This document shows positions 6,343 through 14,681 of a DNA stretch of 64,000 nt, in pieces. A program made the translations under genes and the position numbers. Under the pieces are notes generated by a model, which worked only from the letters and a program-made list of their open reading frames with translations, was not told the DNA's origin and did not search any database. The number at the start of each line of letters is the position of its first letter. Position 1 is the stretch's first letter. Source of the stretch: DASQGA01 sp963762085 (lineage in GTDB: Bacteria; Actinomycetota; Thermoleophilia; Gaiellales; Gaiellaceae); NCBI GenBank assembly GCA_963762085.1, contig CAVXJD010000004.1, positions 124,001 to 188,000 on the forward strand. Direction: 5' to 3'.

Positions 6343-7338
6343 ATGGACGCGGCCCAGCTTGAAAACGAGGCGTTAAGCGCGATTGCGGCCGCCTCCACGA
6401 CCGAGGACCTGGACGAGGCGCGCATCCGCTTCCTGGGACGCAAGAGCGATCTGAAGCAGGCGCTCCGCCAGGTCCGCGACCGAGAGACGGGCATGGCGCT
6501 GAACGCGATCCGGGAGCGGCTCGAGAGCTCGTTCGGCGAACGGCAGGCGGGCCTCGAGCGCGACGAGCTCGATCGGAGCCTACGGGAGGACGTCGTCGAC
6601 CCGACCCTGCCGGGCACGGCAACGGCGCGCGGGCATCTGCACCCGATCACGCACATCCGCCGTGAGGTCGAGGACATCTTCCTCGGCCTCGGCTATCGCG
6701 TCCTCGACGGCCGGGAGGTCGAGACGACCGAGTACAACTTCGACGCCTTGAACTTTCCGTTCTGGCACCCGGCGCGCTCGCCCCTCGCGTCGCTCTACCT
6801 GAACGAGCGCACCCTTCTGCGCACGGAGACGTCCCCCGGCCAGATCCACGCGATGCAGGAGAGCCCTCCTCCGATCTACCTCGTGAGTCTCGGCCGGGTG
6901 TATCGCCGCGACACGCCTGATGCGACCCACTCTCCGGTCTTCCACCAGGTCGAAGGCCTTGCGATCGACAAGGGCCTGACGATGGCGGATCTGAAGGGCA
7001 CGCTCCTGTACCTGATGCGCGCGCTCTTCGGTGAGGAGCGGGAGGTGCGCTTCCGCACCCATTACTTCCCGTTCACCGAGCCGTCGATGGAGCCTGATGT
7101 CTCGTGCTTCAACTGCGGCGGCGAAGGGTGCCGGATCTGCAAGCACTCGGGCTGGATCGAGATGGGCGGCTCGGGCATGGTCGACCCGGCCGTGCTCGAA
7201 TGGGTCGGCTATGACCCCGAGGAGGTCTCCGGCTTCGCATTCGGGCTTGGGCTGGAGCGGATCGCCCAGCTCCGGCACCGGGTGCCCGACGTCCGGCTCT
7301 TCTGGACGAACGACCTGCGCTTCCTGAGGCAATTTTGA
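6343..7338 (+). CDS. pheS: Phenylalanyl-tRNA synthetase alpha subunit
   Basis: Catalytic subunit of the alpha2beta2 enzyme that charges tRNA-Phe. An N-terminal coiled-coil tRNA-binding arm (residues 1-85) precedes the class II core: TEYNFDALNFPFWHPAR (~127), motif 2 LLRTETSPGQIHAM, RVYRRDTPDATHSPVFHQVEG and motif 3 GFAFGLGLERIAQLRH (~297). The Cys-rich knuckle CFNCGGEGCRICKHSGWIE is a normal PheS insert. 331 aa, slightly shorter than typical. There is no Shine-Dalgarno sequence; a TACGCT box sits 6 nt upstream. The gene overlaps pheT by 4 nt (TTGA). Confidence 0.97.
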   Translation: MDAAQLENEALSAIAAASTTEDLDEARIRFLGRKSDLKQALRQVRDRETGMALNAIRERLESSFGERQAGLERDELDRSLREDVVDPTLPGTATARGHLHPITHIRREVEDIFLGLGYRVLDGREVETTEYNFDALNFPFWHPARSPLASLYLNERTLLRTETSPGQIHAMQESPPPIYLVSLGRVYRRDTPDATHSPVFHQVEGLAIDKGLTMADLKGTLLYLMRALFGEEREVRFRTHYFPFTEPSMEPDVSCFNCGGEGCRICKHSGWIEMGGSGMVDPAVLEWVGYDPEEVSGFAFGLGLERIAQLRHRVPDVRLFWTNDLRFLRQF

Positions 7339-9626
7339 AGCTTCCGGTCAGCTGGCTCAGGGACTACGTCGACGTTCCCTCTCCGCTCGAGGAGGTTGCG
7401 AACCGGCTCGCTGTCGCCACCGCCGAGGTCGATCGAATCATCCGCCGCGGCATCCCCGACACGGACGGAAACCTCGGTCTCTACAAGATCGGGCGCGTAC
7501 TGGAGGCCGGGAAGCACCCAAATGCGGACCGCCTTCAGCTCTGCCAGGTCGACGTGGGGGAGAGCGACCCGCGCCAGATCGTCTGCGGTGCCTGGAACTT
7601 CGGGCCCGGTGCCACAGTCGCGGTGGCCCTCCCGGGAGCCGTGCTACCTGACGGCCGCACGCTCGAGCGGGCGAAGCTTCGGGGCACGGTCTCGGACGGG
7701 ATGATCCTCTCCGAGCAGGAGCTCGAGCTCGGCGCCGATTCGAGCGGCATCCTCGTGCTGGAAGACGACGCCGAGCCCGGGACGCCGCTGGCCGACGTCC
7801 TGCCGGTGGCGGAGGAGATCCTGGAGATCGAGGTGACCGGAAACCGCTCCGACCTCCTCTCGGTCTACGGGATGGCGCGCGAGATCGCAGCCCTCTACGC
7901 CCTCGAGCTTCGGGCCCCTCCGGGCGCTCCGGAGCCTCCGATCGACCCAGCCGTCCAGGTTGAGATCGAGGATCTGGAAGGCTGCCCGCGCTACGACGCC
8001 CGCCTCTTCTCGGGCGTTCGGATCGGCCCTTCGCCGGCCTGGCTTCGCGCGCGGCTGCTGGCGGCGGGCGTGCGCGCGATCTCGAACGTCGTCGACGTGA
8101 CCAACTACGTGATGCTGGGTCTCGGAAACCCGCTGCACGCCTTCGACTACTCCAAGCTGGCCGGAGGACGAATCGTCGTGCGCAGGGCGCGGCCGGGCGA
8201 GGAACTGACCACCCTCGACGGCACCCAGCGCAAGCTCGATCCCGCCGACCTCGTGATCGCGGACGCGGAGCGGGCGGTTGCCTTCGCTGGGATCATGGGC
8301 GGGCTCGACACCGAGATCAGCGAGGAGACGACCGAGGTGCTCCTCGAGACTGCGAACTTCGAGCCGACCACGATCCTCGCAAGCTCCGAGCGGCATTCGC
8401 TCCGCACCGAGGGCTCGAATCGCTGGGAGAAGGGCGTCGATCCGTACCAGGTCCCGCACGCGGCCGCCCTCGCGACGAAGCTTCTCCTGGAGCTCACCGG
8501 CGTCGCGGAGCCTCGACGGAACGAGGTGGTGGGGACGTTGACGGAGCGCCCGGTGATCCACTTCCGTCCCGAGCGAGCGAACCGGCTCGTCGGGATCGAC
8601 GTGCCCGAGGCCGAGCAACGAGGGATCCTTGAGCGCCTCGGGTTCGACGTGGACGACGACTGGGACGTCGTGGTGCCGACCTGGCGCGCGCGCGACGTGA
8701 CGCGGGAAGTCGATCTCGTCGAGGAAGTTGCGCGGATCCACGGCCTCGACAAGGTGCCCTTCACGCTGCCCATCCGAAGCGCCATGTTCGGCCGCCTTTC
8801 CCGCGAGCAGCGGCTCCGGCGCGTGGTCGAGGACGTGCTCGTGGGCTGTGGCCTCTCCGAGGCCTACACGTGGAGCCTCGCCCGCGGAGACATCAATCCG
8901 GACGCGCTCCGCCTGCCAGTCCCCCTCTCCGCCGAGCATGCCGTGCTTCGGACAAGCCTCCTCGAGGGCCTCCTCGACGCAGCCCGGCTGAATGTGGACG
9001 CCGGGAACAAGGACATCCGGCTTTTCGAGATCGCCCGGGTCTACCTCCCGACAGGAGCGGAGCTTCCCGACGAGCGCTGGCACGTCGGAGCTGTGCTGGA
9101 GGGCGGGTTCTCGGCTACCAAGGGCGTCGTCGAGGCGCTCCACCGCGCGTTACACGTTGAGGCGCGCTTCGAGCCGGGCTCCGAGCAGTTCCTCCATCCG
9201 GGCAAGGCCGCACGCGTCGAGCCGGGCTGGCTGGGCGAGGTTCACCCGAACGTCCTCGACGGTGGCTGGGGGGCGTTCGAGCTCGACCTGGAGACGCTCT
9301 TCGCCGGCATTCCTGAGCGCATCCACTACGAGGACGTGATCACCTACCCGGCTGTCCACCAGGACCTCGCTTTCGTTGTGGACGAGGATGTGCTCGCGGG
9401 CGACCTGATTGCTGCGGCGCACGCGGCCGCCGGGCCAGAGCTTCGCGAGGCGGAGGTGTTCGACGTCTACCGGGGCGGCCAGATCCCGGAGGGAAAGAAG
9501 TCGATCGCGCTCAGCGTCGCGTTTCAGTCACCCGAGCGCACGCTCGCGGACGAGGATGCGAAGTCGATCCGCGACCGGATCGTCGCGGCGCTGGCGGAGC
9601 GCTTCGGCGCCGAGCTCCGGGCCTAG
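7335..9626 (+). CDS. pheT: Phenylalanyl-tRNA synthetase beta subunit
   Basis: 763-aa partner of PheS, responsible for tRNA recognition and editing of mischarged Tyr-tRNA-Phe. Domains in order: the N-terminal MKLPVSWLRDYVDVP, an EMAP/OB-like tRNA-binding domain (~40-150, with HPNADRLQLCQVDVG), the B3/B4 editing domain (~205-375, with NVVDVTNYVMLGLGNPLHAFD), the B5 domain (~395-465), the pseudo-catalytic core and a C-terminal FDX-ACB domain (~670-763, with YPAVHQDLAFVVDEDV). The TTG start overlaps the pheS stop, implying coupled translation. The stop overlaps that of the convergent PRC-barrel gene. Confidence 0.96.
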   Translation: MKLPVSWLRDYVDVPSPLEEVANRLAVATAEVDRIIRRGIPDTDGNLGLYKIGRVLEAGKHPNADRLQLCQVDVGESDPRQIVCGAWNFGPGATVAVALPGAVLPDGRTLERAKLRGTVSDGMILSEQELELGADSSGILVLEDDAEPGTPLADVLPVAEEILEIEVTGNRSDLLSVYGMAREIAALYALELRAPPGAPEPPIDPAVQVEIEDLEGCPRYDARLFSGVRIGPSPAWLRARLLAAGVRAISNVVDVTNYVMLGLGNPLHAFDYSKLAGGRIVVRRARPGEELTTLDGTQRKLDPADLVIADAERAVAFAGIMGGLDTEISEETTEVLLETANFEPTTILASSERHSLRTEGSNRWEKGVDPYQVPHAAALATKLLLELTGVAEPRRNEVVGTLTERPVIHFRPERANRLVGIDVPEAEQRGILERLGFDVDDDWDVVVPTWRARDVTREVDLVEEVARIHGLDKVPFTLPIRSAMFGRLSREQRLRRVVEDVLVGCGLSEAYTWSLARGDINPDALRLPVPLSAEHAVLRTSLLEGLLDAARLNVDAGNKDIRLFEIARVYLPTGAELPDERWHVGAVLEGGFSATKGVVEALHRALHVEARFEPGSEQFLHPGKAARVEPGWLGEVHPNVLDGGWGAFELDLETLFAGIPERIHYEDVITYPAVHQDLAFVVDEDVLAGDLIAAAHAAAGPELREAEVFDVYRGGQIPEGKKSIALSVAFQSPERTLADEDAKSIRDRIVAALAERFGAELRA

Positions 9627-9952
9627 CGCCGGCCGAAGAGGCGGCTCAGAAAGCCGGGCGAGTCGGCCGGATTCACCCGGATGACCGGCTCGTCCTCGTA
9701 TTCGTCGAGCCGGTCGAACTCGTCCTGCGTCAGGTCGATCTCGACCCGATGCGGCCAGATGCCCGTCACCCGCTCGGAGGGGACGAAATTCGGTTTCCCG
9801 AGCAGGTGCTTCGACACGGCGAGCCCGGTAAAGACGTCCGCGGTGGGGTCGCCGACGACCTGGCTTACCTTCCCGACTTCGCCATCGGAGGTGAACACTT
9901 CAGCGTTCGCCTCGATCGCCTTCCAGGAAACCTGCGGCTCGGACGAGGTCAC
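9623..9952 (-). CDS. PRC-barrel-like protein
   Basis: 109-aa protein with a single PRC-barrel-like beta fold: AEVFTSDGEVGKVSQVVGDP, then FTGLAVSKHLLGKPNFVPSER and VEIDLTQDEFDRLDEYED. PRC-barrels occur in RimM and photosynthetic reaction-centre H subunits and in many small stress-related proteins; the exact role here is unknown. The GTG overlaps the stop of the gene upstream (GTGA), so the two minus-strand genes form an operon. The 3' end overlaps the pheT stop by 3 nt on the opposite strand. Confidence 0.7.
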   Translation of the reverse strand: MTSSEPQVSWKAIEANAEVFTSDGEVGKVSQVVGDPTADVFTGLAVSKHLLGKPNFVPSERVTGIWPHRVEIDLTQDEFDRLDEYEDEPVIRVNPADSPGFLSRLFGRR

Positions 9953-10608
9953 ACCGAGCGCCCTGCGATCCGCCAGACCGGGCCCTGGGTTGCGGCGGGA
10001 TGGTCGTCCGACACCACCCTGAGCACCGTTAGCGCCCCCGTGATCCCTTCGGCGTCGAGCCGCTCGAGGCAGCGCCGGGCCATGCCGGCCGAGACGCCGT
10101 ACCCGAGCTCGCGTGCGACCCGGAAGCGGAGGGCCGTCAACACCCCGAGGCCGGCGGGGTTCGCGGGCGCCATGAGGAGAGCGGCCCGCTCGATGTAATC
10201 GGACGAGTCGAGCACGACCTCCGCATAGCAGTGCGACCAGTCCGGTGGGAACGTCTTGACGAGCGCGTCCCAGGCTGCGGCGAGGCTCTCCTCCGTCTCG
10301 GCAGGCTGGGAAGCGGCCGCCAAGTGTGGCTCCTCGGAGCCGAGGAGAACGAGCCGCCCACGGATCCCCTCCTGGTCCAGCCGGGCCAGGACGCGGCGGA
10401 CGAGCTCTGGGCTCGCGCCAACCGGGGCGGAACCCCCGTATACATCGAGGACGTACCCGTCGGCGCTTCGCCCTGGCGTCGCGGGCGCGAGGATCAGGCC
10501 TGCGCGGCCCAGGTCTTCCGGCTCTTCCACCCTGAGCTCGAGGCGCGCGTGCATCCAGTCACGTGGCAGGCCGTCCAGAATCTCCATCGACCGCTCCGCC
10601 AGTGCCAC
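9949..10608 (-). CDS. Hypothetical protein with an internal duplication
   Basis: 219 aa, no recognised family. It consists of two similar halves. Residues ~14-90 (LPRDWMHARLELRVEEPEDLG, later VRRVLARLDQEGIRGRLVLL) correspond to residues ~118-200 (FPPDWSHCYAEVVLDSSDYIE, later ARRCLERLDAEGITGALTVL). Each half looks like an alpha/beta unit. No signal peptide or membrane segment is visible. The GTG start is supported by TAAGAT seven bases upstream on the minus strand (10621-10616). It is co-transcribed with the PRC-barrel gene. Confidence 0.6.
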   Translation of the reverse strand: MALAERSMEILDGLPRDWMHARLELRVEEPEDLGRAGLILAPATPGRSADGYVLDVYGGSAPVGASPELVRRVLARLDQEGIRGRLVLLGSEEPHLAAASQPAETEESLAAAWDALVKTFPPDWSHCYAEVVLDSSDYIERAALLMAPANPAGLGVLTALRFRVARELGYGVSAGMARRCLERLDAEGITGALTVLRVVSDDHPAATQGPVWRIAGRSV

Positions 10609-10615
10609 GGCCCGG

Positions 10616-10621
10616 ATCTTA
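10616..10621 (-). promoter_or_regulatory. -10 element for the 9949-10608 gene
   Basis: TAAGAT on the minus strand, 7 nt upstream of the GTG start at 10608. It fits the leaderless pattern seen elsewhere in the window. Confidence 0.4.
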
Positions 10622-10674
10622 GTCTGTCTTGCTAGCGTGCCCCGTTAGTGCCCCTTCCAGCAATGCTGCACTAG

Positions 10675-11646
10675 TTGGCCACGGTCGAGCAGAGGCAGAC
10701 CCTCTCTCCGGAGCGGCTTAGGGAGTTCCTCCGCGAGATGCTCCTGATCCGCCGCTTCGAAGAGAAGGTCGAGGAGCGTTTTCGGGCAGGCGAGCTGCCC
10801 GGGTTCCTGCATGTCGCAATTGGCCAAGAAGCGATCGCGGTGGGCGTCTGCAAGGCTCTCGAGGACGGTGACGTGATCGCCTCGACGCACCGGGCCCATG
10901 GTCACACGCTCGCGAAGGGAACCCATCCGAACGAGCTCATGGCGGAGCTCTACGGCAAGGTCGAGGGCTGCAGTCACGGTTACGGGGGCTCGATGCATCT
11001 CTACGACGTCGAGCGCGGAAACCTTGGCGCGAACGCGGTCGTGGGTGGAGGGCTACCCGCGATCACGGGTGCCGCCCTTGCGTTCAAGATGCGCGGCGAG
11101 CCCCGCGTCGCGGTTGCCTTCTTCGGTGACGGCGCCACGAACATCGGCACCTTCCACGAGTCGCTGAACCTCGCCCAACTCTGGCGCGTCCCGGCCCTCT
11201 TCGTCTGCGAGAACAACCACTATGCGGAGTCGACGCCGGCCGCCCAGCAGCTTCCGATCGAGGACCTGGAGCAGCGCGCCGTCGCTTTCGGGATGACCTC
11301 CATGAAAGTCGACGGCCAGGACGTCGAGGCGGTCTACAAGGCGACGAAGAAAGCCCTCGAGCACGTGCGCGAAGGCAAGGGCCCGGTCTTCCTCCTTTGT
11401 GAGACTTTTCGGCTCACGGGCCACTACGTCGGCGACCCGCAGGTCTACCGCCCGAAAGAGGAGGTGCGGGAGGTTCGCGCGAAGCACGACCCGCTGCCCA
11501 AGCTGCGCGAGAAGCTGGAGATCTCCGACGACAACTGGGACGAGCTCGACCGCGAGGTCACGGAGCTCGTCGAAGGCTCCGTCGAGTTCGCCAAGGCCGG
11601 AACGGATCCAAAACCCGAAGACGCACTCAAGAACGTGTACGCCTAG
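10675..11646 (+). CDS. pdhA: 2-oxoacid (pyruvate/acetoin) dehydrogenase E1 alpha subunit
   Basis: Thiamine-diphosphate-dependent subunit that decarboxylates a 2-oxoacid or acetoin and passes the acyl group to lipoyl-E2. 323 aa. Features: MLLIRRFEEKVEERF, HRAHGHTLAKG, YGGSMHLYDVERGN and the ThDP motif GDGATNIGTFHESLNLA ending in CENNHYAES. The form resembles AcoA/PdhA, so the substrate (pyruvate or acetoin) is not settled by sequence. The TTG at 10675 directly follows the TAG of a possible 8-codon leader frame (GTG 10648). The gene is followed without a gap by repeat copy 2 and then E1 beta. Confidence 0.9.
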   Translation: MATVEQRQTLSPERLREFLREMLLIRRFEEKVEERFRAGELPGFLHVAIGQEAIAVGVCKALEDGDVIASTHRAHGHTLAKGTHPNELMAELYGKVEGCSHGYGGSMHLYDVERGNLGANAVVGGGLPAITGAALAFKMRGEPRVAVAFFGDGATNIGTFHESLNLAQLWRVPALFVCENNHYAESTPAAQQLPIEDLEQRAVAFGMTSMKVDGQDVEAVYKATKKALEHVREGKGPVFLLCETFRLTGHYVGDPQVYRPKEEVREVRAKHDPLPKLREKLEISDDNWDELDREVTELVEGSVEFAKAGTDPKPEDALKNVYA

Positions 11647-11811
11647 AGATGGTTGATCAACAATTACCACACCCCCGGATGGCGGCCCAGACACGGCGCC
11701 AGGCCGCACCCTCACCCTTGCCAAGGCTTCTAGCCTTGCCTGCGGGCGCTGGCACACCCTGGCTTGGTTTGGCCCGTCCCCGCGGGCATGCCAATCATCG
11801 ATCAACCATCT
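11647..11811. repeat. 165-bp MIRU-like intercistronic palindromic repeat, copy 2
   Basis: Same length and layout as the copy at 3369-3533. It starts at the base after the E1 alpha TAG and ends one base before the E1 beta ATG. The ends AGATGGTTGATC and GATCAACCATCT are perfectly complementary over 12 bp. Internal stems are GCGGCC/GGCCGC, CAAGGC/GCCTTG and GCCCG/CGGGC. A 54-codon frame from ATG 11649 ends at TGA 11811-11813, overlapping the downstream ATG as TGATG. Compared with copy 1 its predicted peptide shares 43 of 54 residues. Confidence 0.85.
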
Positions 11812-11812
11812 G

Positions 11813-12793
11813 ATGCCCGAGACCACGTACCGCGAGGCGATCCGCGACTCGATGAGCGAGGCGATGCGCCGCGACGACGACGTCTTCATCATGGGCGAGG
11901 ACATCGCAGAGATGGGCGGCTCGATGGGCGTCACCCAGGGGATGCTCGAGGAGTTCGGGCCGGACCGGGTGCGGAACACGCCGATCTCGGAGATGGCCAT
12001 CGTGGGCGCGGGTATCGGCGCCGCCATGCAGGGCATGCGCCCGATCGTCGAGATCATGTACCAGGACTTCACGACCCTCGCGATGGAGCAGCTCGTGAGC
12101 CAGGCGGCGAAGCACCGCTACATGTCGGGCGGGCAGCTCTCCGTGCCGTTGACGGTTCGAACTCAGGGCGGCGCCGGATGGTCACCGGGGGCGCAGCATG
12201 CGCAGCAGCTCGAAGCGTGGTTCGTCCACGTGCCGGGCCTGAAGGTGGTGTTCCCGTCGACCCCGGCCGACGCGCAGGGTCTCCTCTGGTCCTCGATCTA
12301 CGACGAGAACCCGGTCATGTTCTTCGAGCACCGGACGCTCTATCCGATCAAGGGTCGAGTGCCCGACGAGATCGAGCCGATCGAGCTCGGAAAGGCGCGC
12401 GTTCATCGCGAGGGCGAGGACGTCACAGTGGTCGCCACCGGCCGGCTCGTCCACGAGTCGCTGGCGGCCGCCGGCGAGGCGGAGGAGCAAGGCATCTCGG
12501 TCGAGGTGATCGACCCGCGGACGCTCCAACCGCTCGACGAGGAGACGGTGGTTGCGTCGGTCAACAAGACCAGCCGTTGCGTCGTCGCCCACGAGGCTGT
12601 CGTCCGCATGGGCTGGGGAGCCGAGCTGGCTGCGGTCGTGCAGGAGAAGTGCTTCGACTACCTCGACGCCCCGGTCGAGCGCGTGGGCGCCAAGTTCACG
12701 CCGATTCCGTTCGCGCCTGTGATGGAGGAGTTCGTGATCCCGCACAAGGCGGACGTGCTCGAGGCAATTCTTCGCACGGTGGAGCGCGGCTGA
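11813..12793 (+). CDS. pdhB: 2-oxoacid (pyruvate/acetoin) dehydrogenase E1 beta subunit
   Basis: Transketolase-like partner of E1 alpha forming the alpha2beta2 E1. 326 aa: the N-terminal TTYREAIRDSMSEAMRRD, VFIMGEDIAEMGGSMGVT, the ThDP/interface segments RNTPISEMAIVGAGIGAAM and IMYQDFTTLAMEQLVSQAAK, and the C-terminal transketolase domain (VTVVATGRLVHESLAAA). The ATG gives the family-typical start but has no Shine-Dalgarno sequence; the preceding bases are the end of the repeat. Translation probably depends on coupling through the repeat or on an unrecognised signal. The E2 gene follows after 3 nt. Confidence 0.93.
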   Translation: MPETTYREAIRDSMSEAMRRDDDVFIMGEDIAEMGGSMGVTQGMLEEFGPDRVRNTPISEMAIVGAGIGAAMQGMRPIVEIMYQDFTTLAMEQLVSQAAKHRYMSGGQLSVPLTVRTQGGAGWSPGAQHAQQLEAWFVHVPGLKVVFPSTPADAQGLLWSSIYDENPVMFFEHRTLYPIKGRVPDEIEPIELGKARVHREGEDVTVVATGRLVHESLAAAGEAEEQGISVEVIDPRTLQPLDEETVVASVNKTSRCVVAHEAVVRMGWGAELAAVVQEKCFDYLDAPVERVGAKFTPIPFAPVMEEFVIPHKADVLEAILRTVERG

Positions 12794-12796
12794 GGG

Positions 12797-14110
12797 ATGG
12801 CCAACCAGGTCACGCTCCCGCGGCTCGGCCAGGGCATGGAGTCCGGCACGATCGTGCGCTGGCTGAAGGCGGAGGGTGACAAAGTCGAGAAAGGCGAGCC
12901 GCTCTACGAGCTCGACACGGAGAAGGTCACTCAGGAGGTGGAAGCAGAGGCCTCCGGCGTCGTCCTGAAGATCCTCGCGGGCGAAGGCGAGGAGATCGAG
13001 GTCGGGAAGCCGGTCGCCGTGATCGGGGAGGAAGGGGAGGACATCTCCTCCGAATCTGACGATTCATCGGCGGAGGAACTGAGGGCTGCAGACGGGGACG
13101 GGGACGACGACGGAGCGGCGCGCGAGGTTGCCGAAGACGAGCCGAAGGAAGAGGGCGACCCGGCCCCAGAGCGCGAGGAAGAGCGCGAGCGCGGTCGCGA
13201 GGCGTCTGCCCAATCAGATGGAAAGGCAGCAGAAGCCGAGCCAGTCGAGCAGAAGCAGAGTGATGGGCGTCGAGTGAAGGCCTCGCCGCTGGCCCGCCGG
13301 CTCGCAAAGGAGCGCGGGCTCGAGCTGTCGAGCCTCCAGGGAACCGGTCCCGAGGGGCGCATCGTCGCCGAGGACGTCGAGCGCGCCGCCGCCCGTCCGG
13401 GCTGGGCTGCCGAGGCGCCGGCGAGCGCCGAGGTCGAGGTCGTCCAGCTCTCGAGCATGCGAAAGACGATCGCCCGTCGCATGACCGAGGCCTGGGAGAC
13501 ACCGCATTTCCAGATCGCGATGACGGCCGACATGCGCGCGGCCATGCGCCTCCGAGAGCTCCTCGTCGAGCGCACCGAGGAGGGAGCGCCGCGGCCGACC
13601 TTCTCGGACATCCTCACGAAGGCCTGCGCGATCGCGCTGATGCGCCATCGCGACATGAACGCTCACTTCGCCGGCACGGAGGTCCACATCTTCCCGACCG
13701 CGAACATCGGGATCGCGGTCGCCGTGCCGCACGGCCTCGTCGTCCCGGTGATCCGAAACTGTGAGCGGAAATCGATCGCCGACCTCGCTGCGGCACGGGC
13801 CGATCTCGTCGAGCGCACGCGCGGAGGCAAGCTTGCGCAGGGTGACCTCGAGGACGGCACCTTCACGATCTCGAACCTCGGGATGTACGGGGTCGATCGG
13901 TTCGTCGCCGTCCTGAACCCGCCTCAGGCCGGGATCCTGGCCGTCGGCGCGATCCAGGAGCGCCCCGTGGTCGAGGACGGCGAGCTGGTGGCGAGGCCGC
14001 TGATGGAGCTCACGCTTTCCTGCGATCACCGCTCGGTGGACGGCGCCACAGCATCAGAATTCCTCGGGAGCGTCAAAGCGTTCCTCGAGGAACCCGGCAT
14101 CATGCTCTAG
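12797..14110 (+). CDS. pdhC: Dihydrolipoamide acyltransferase (E2)
   Basis: Core of the 2-oxoacid dehydrogenase complex; the swinging lipoyl arm moves the acyl group to CoA. 437 aa. An N-terminal lipoyl domain (1-80) carries the lipoylated Lys43 in ELDTEKVTQEVEA. It is followed by a long acidic Glu/Asp/Ser linker (~85-150), a peripheral-subunit-binding domain SPLARRLAKERGLELSSLQG (~157-193) and a catalytic domain with RKTIARRMTEAW and the active-site CDHRSVDGATASEFL near the C-terminus. It starts 3 nt after E1 beta. The E3 partner is probably lpdA at 18629. Confidence 0.93.
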   Translation: MANQVTLPRLGQGMESGTIVRWLKAEGDKVEKGEPLYELDTEKVTQEVEAEASGVVLKILAGEGEEIEVGKPVAVIGEEGEDISSESDDSSAEELRAADGDGDDDGAAREVAEDEPKEEGDPAPEREEERERGREASAQSDGKAAEAEPVEQKQSDGRRVKASPLARRLAKERGLELSSLQGTGPEGRIVAEDVERAAARPGWAAEAPASAEVEVVQLSSMRKTIARRMTEAWETPHFQIAMTADMRAAMRLRELLVERTEEGAPRPTFSDILTKACAIALMRHRDMNAHFAGTEVHIFPTANIGIAVAVPHGLVVPVIRNCERKSIADLAAARADLVERTRGGKLAQGDLEDGTFTISNLGMYGVDRFVAVLNPPQAGILAVGAIQERPVVEDGELVARPLMELTLSCDHRSVDGATASEFLGSVKAFLEEPGIML

Positions 14111-14443
14111 ATGCAGATCTGGTACCGGGTCAAGGATCTCGACCTCGCGGAGCGCTTCTATGTCGACCTCCTCGACTTCCAGGAGCTTTACAAGGATGAG
14201 AACGACCGGTGGATGCGGCTTGCCCGCGATGGGGTGGAGGTTCACATCGCCGAGAGCGATGTGGCAAAGCCGGACACGGACACTGCGCTGGCGATCGAAG
14301 TCGACGACGTGAAAGCGGAGGCAGCACGGCTCCGCGAGGCGGGCGTGAACGTGGGAGTCGTCCTCGAGATCCCTGGGGCGATCCGCATCCTCGACGTCTT
14401 CGACCCCGATGGCAACCGCATCCAGCTCACGCAAGACGTCTGA
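14111..14443 (+). CDS. VOC-superfamily (glyoxalase-like) protein
   Basis: 110-aa single-domain protein of the vicinal oxygen chelate superfamily (glyoxalase I, dioxygenases, resistance proteins). It has the usual paired beta-alpha-beta units: YRVKDLDLAERFYVDLLDFQ, then LAIEVDDVKAEAARLREAGV and the closing LDVFDPDGNRIQLTQ. The metal/substrate set is incomplete to my eye, so the reaction cannot be named. The ATG immediately follows the E2 stop with no spacer, making it the last gene of the dehydrogenase operon before a strong terminator. Confidence 0.78.
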   Translation: MQIWYRVKDLDLAERFYVDLLDFQELYKDENDRWMRLARDGVEVHIAESDVAKPDTDTALAIEVDDVKAEAARLREAGVNVGVVLEIPGAIRILDVFDPDGNRIQLTQDV

Positions 14444-14550
14444 TTAGCCGCCGCCGGGCGGTGTTGACAGCCGCGTCCCTCGAAGGAGGGATGGGTCGGG
14501 CATCGTGGCGGGCCGAAAACCAGTCGTGACCGGATTTCCCCCGGGTCACG

Positions 14551-14584
14551 CGAGGGCGGCTTACGAGCCGCCCTCGAGTTTTGG
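14551..14584 (+). terminator. Rho-independent terminator of the dehydrogenase operon
   Basis: CGAGGGCGGCT (14551-14561), a TACG tetraloop, then AGCCGCCCTCG (14566-14576), followed by AGTTTTGG. This is a perfect 11-bp stem with a UNCG-type loop and a short T-run, the clearest intrinsic terminator in the window. Two hairpins precede it (TCCCTC/GAGGGA at 14476-14491 and GTGACC/GGTCAC at 14526-14548), so attenuation is also conceivable. The rest of the 14444-14681 gap shows no gene. Confidence 0.75.
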
Positions 14585-14681
14585 CAGGCTCGACCACCGG
14601 CGAACTCCCCTCTCCGGGGGATTCGAGACACGGAAGAGGCGCCCATGCTTTTCTCAGGATTCCAACAAGGAGGAAATAGAA

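Noticed and set aside
7644..9143. Long minus-strand open frame (499 codons) opposite pheT
   Set aside because: It is fully antisense to clearly conserved pheT. Open antisense frames are expected at this GC content, and the product shows no family pattern.
14464..14492. Promoter with a perfect TTGACA
   Set aside because: No acceptable -10 lies 16-18 bp downstream (AGGGAT at best), so it is mentioned only as part of a possible leader.
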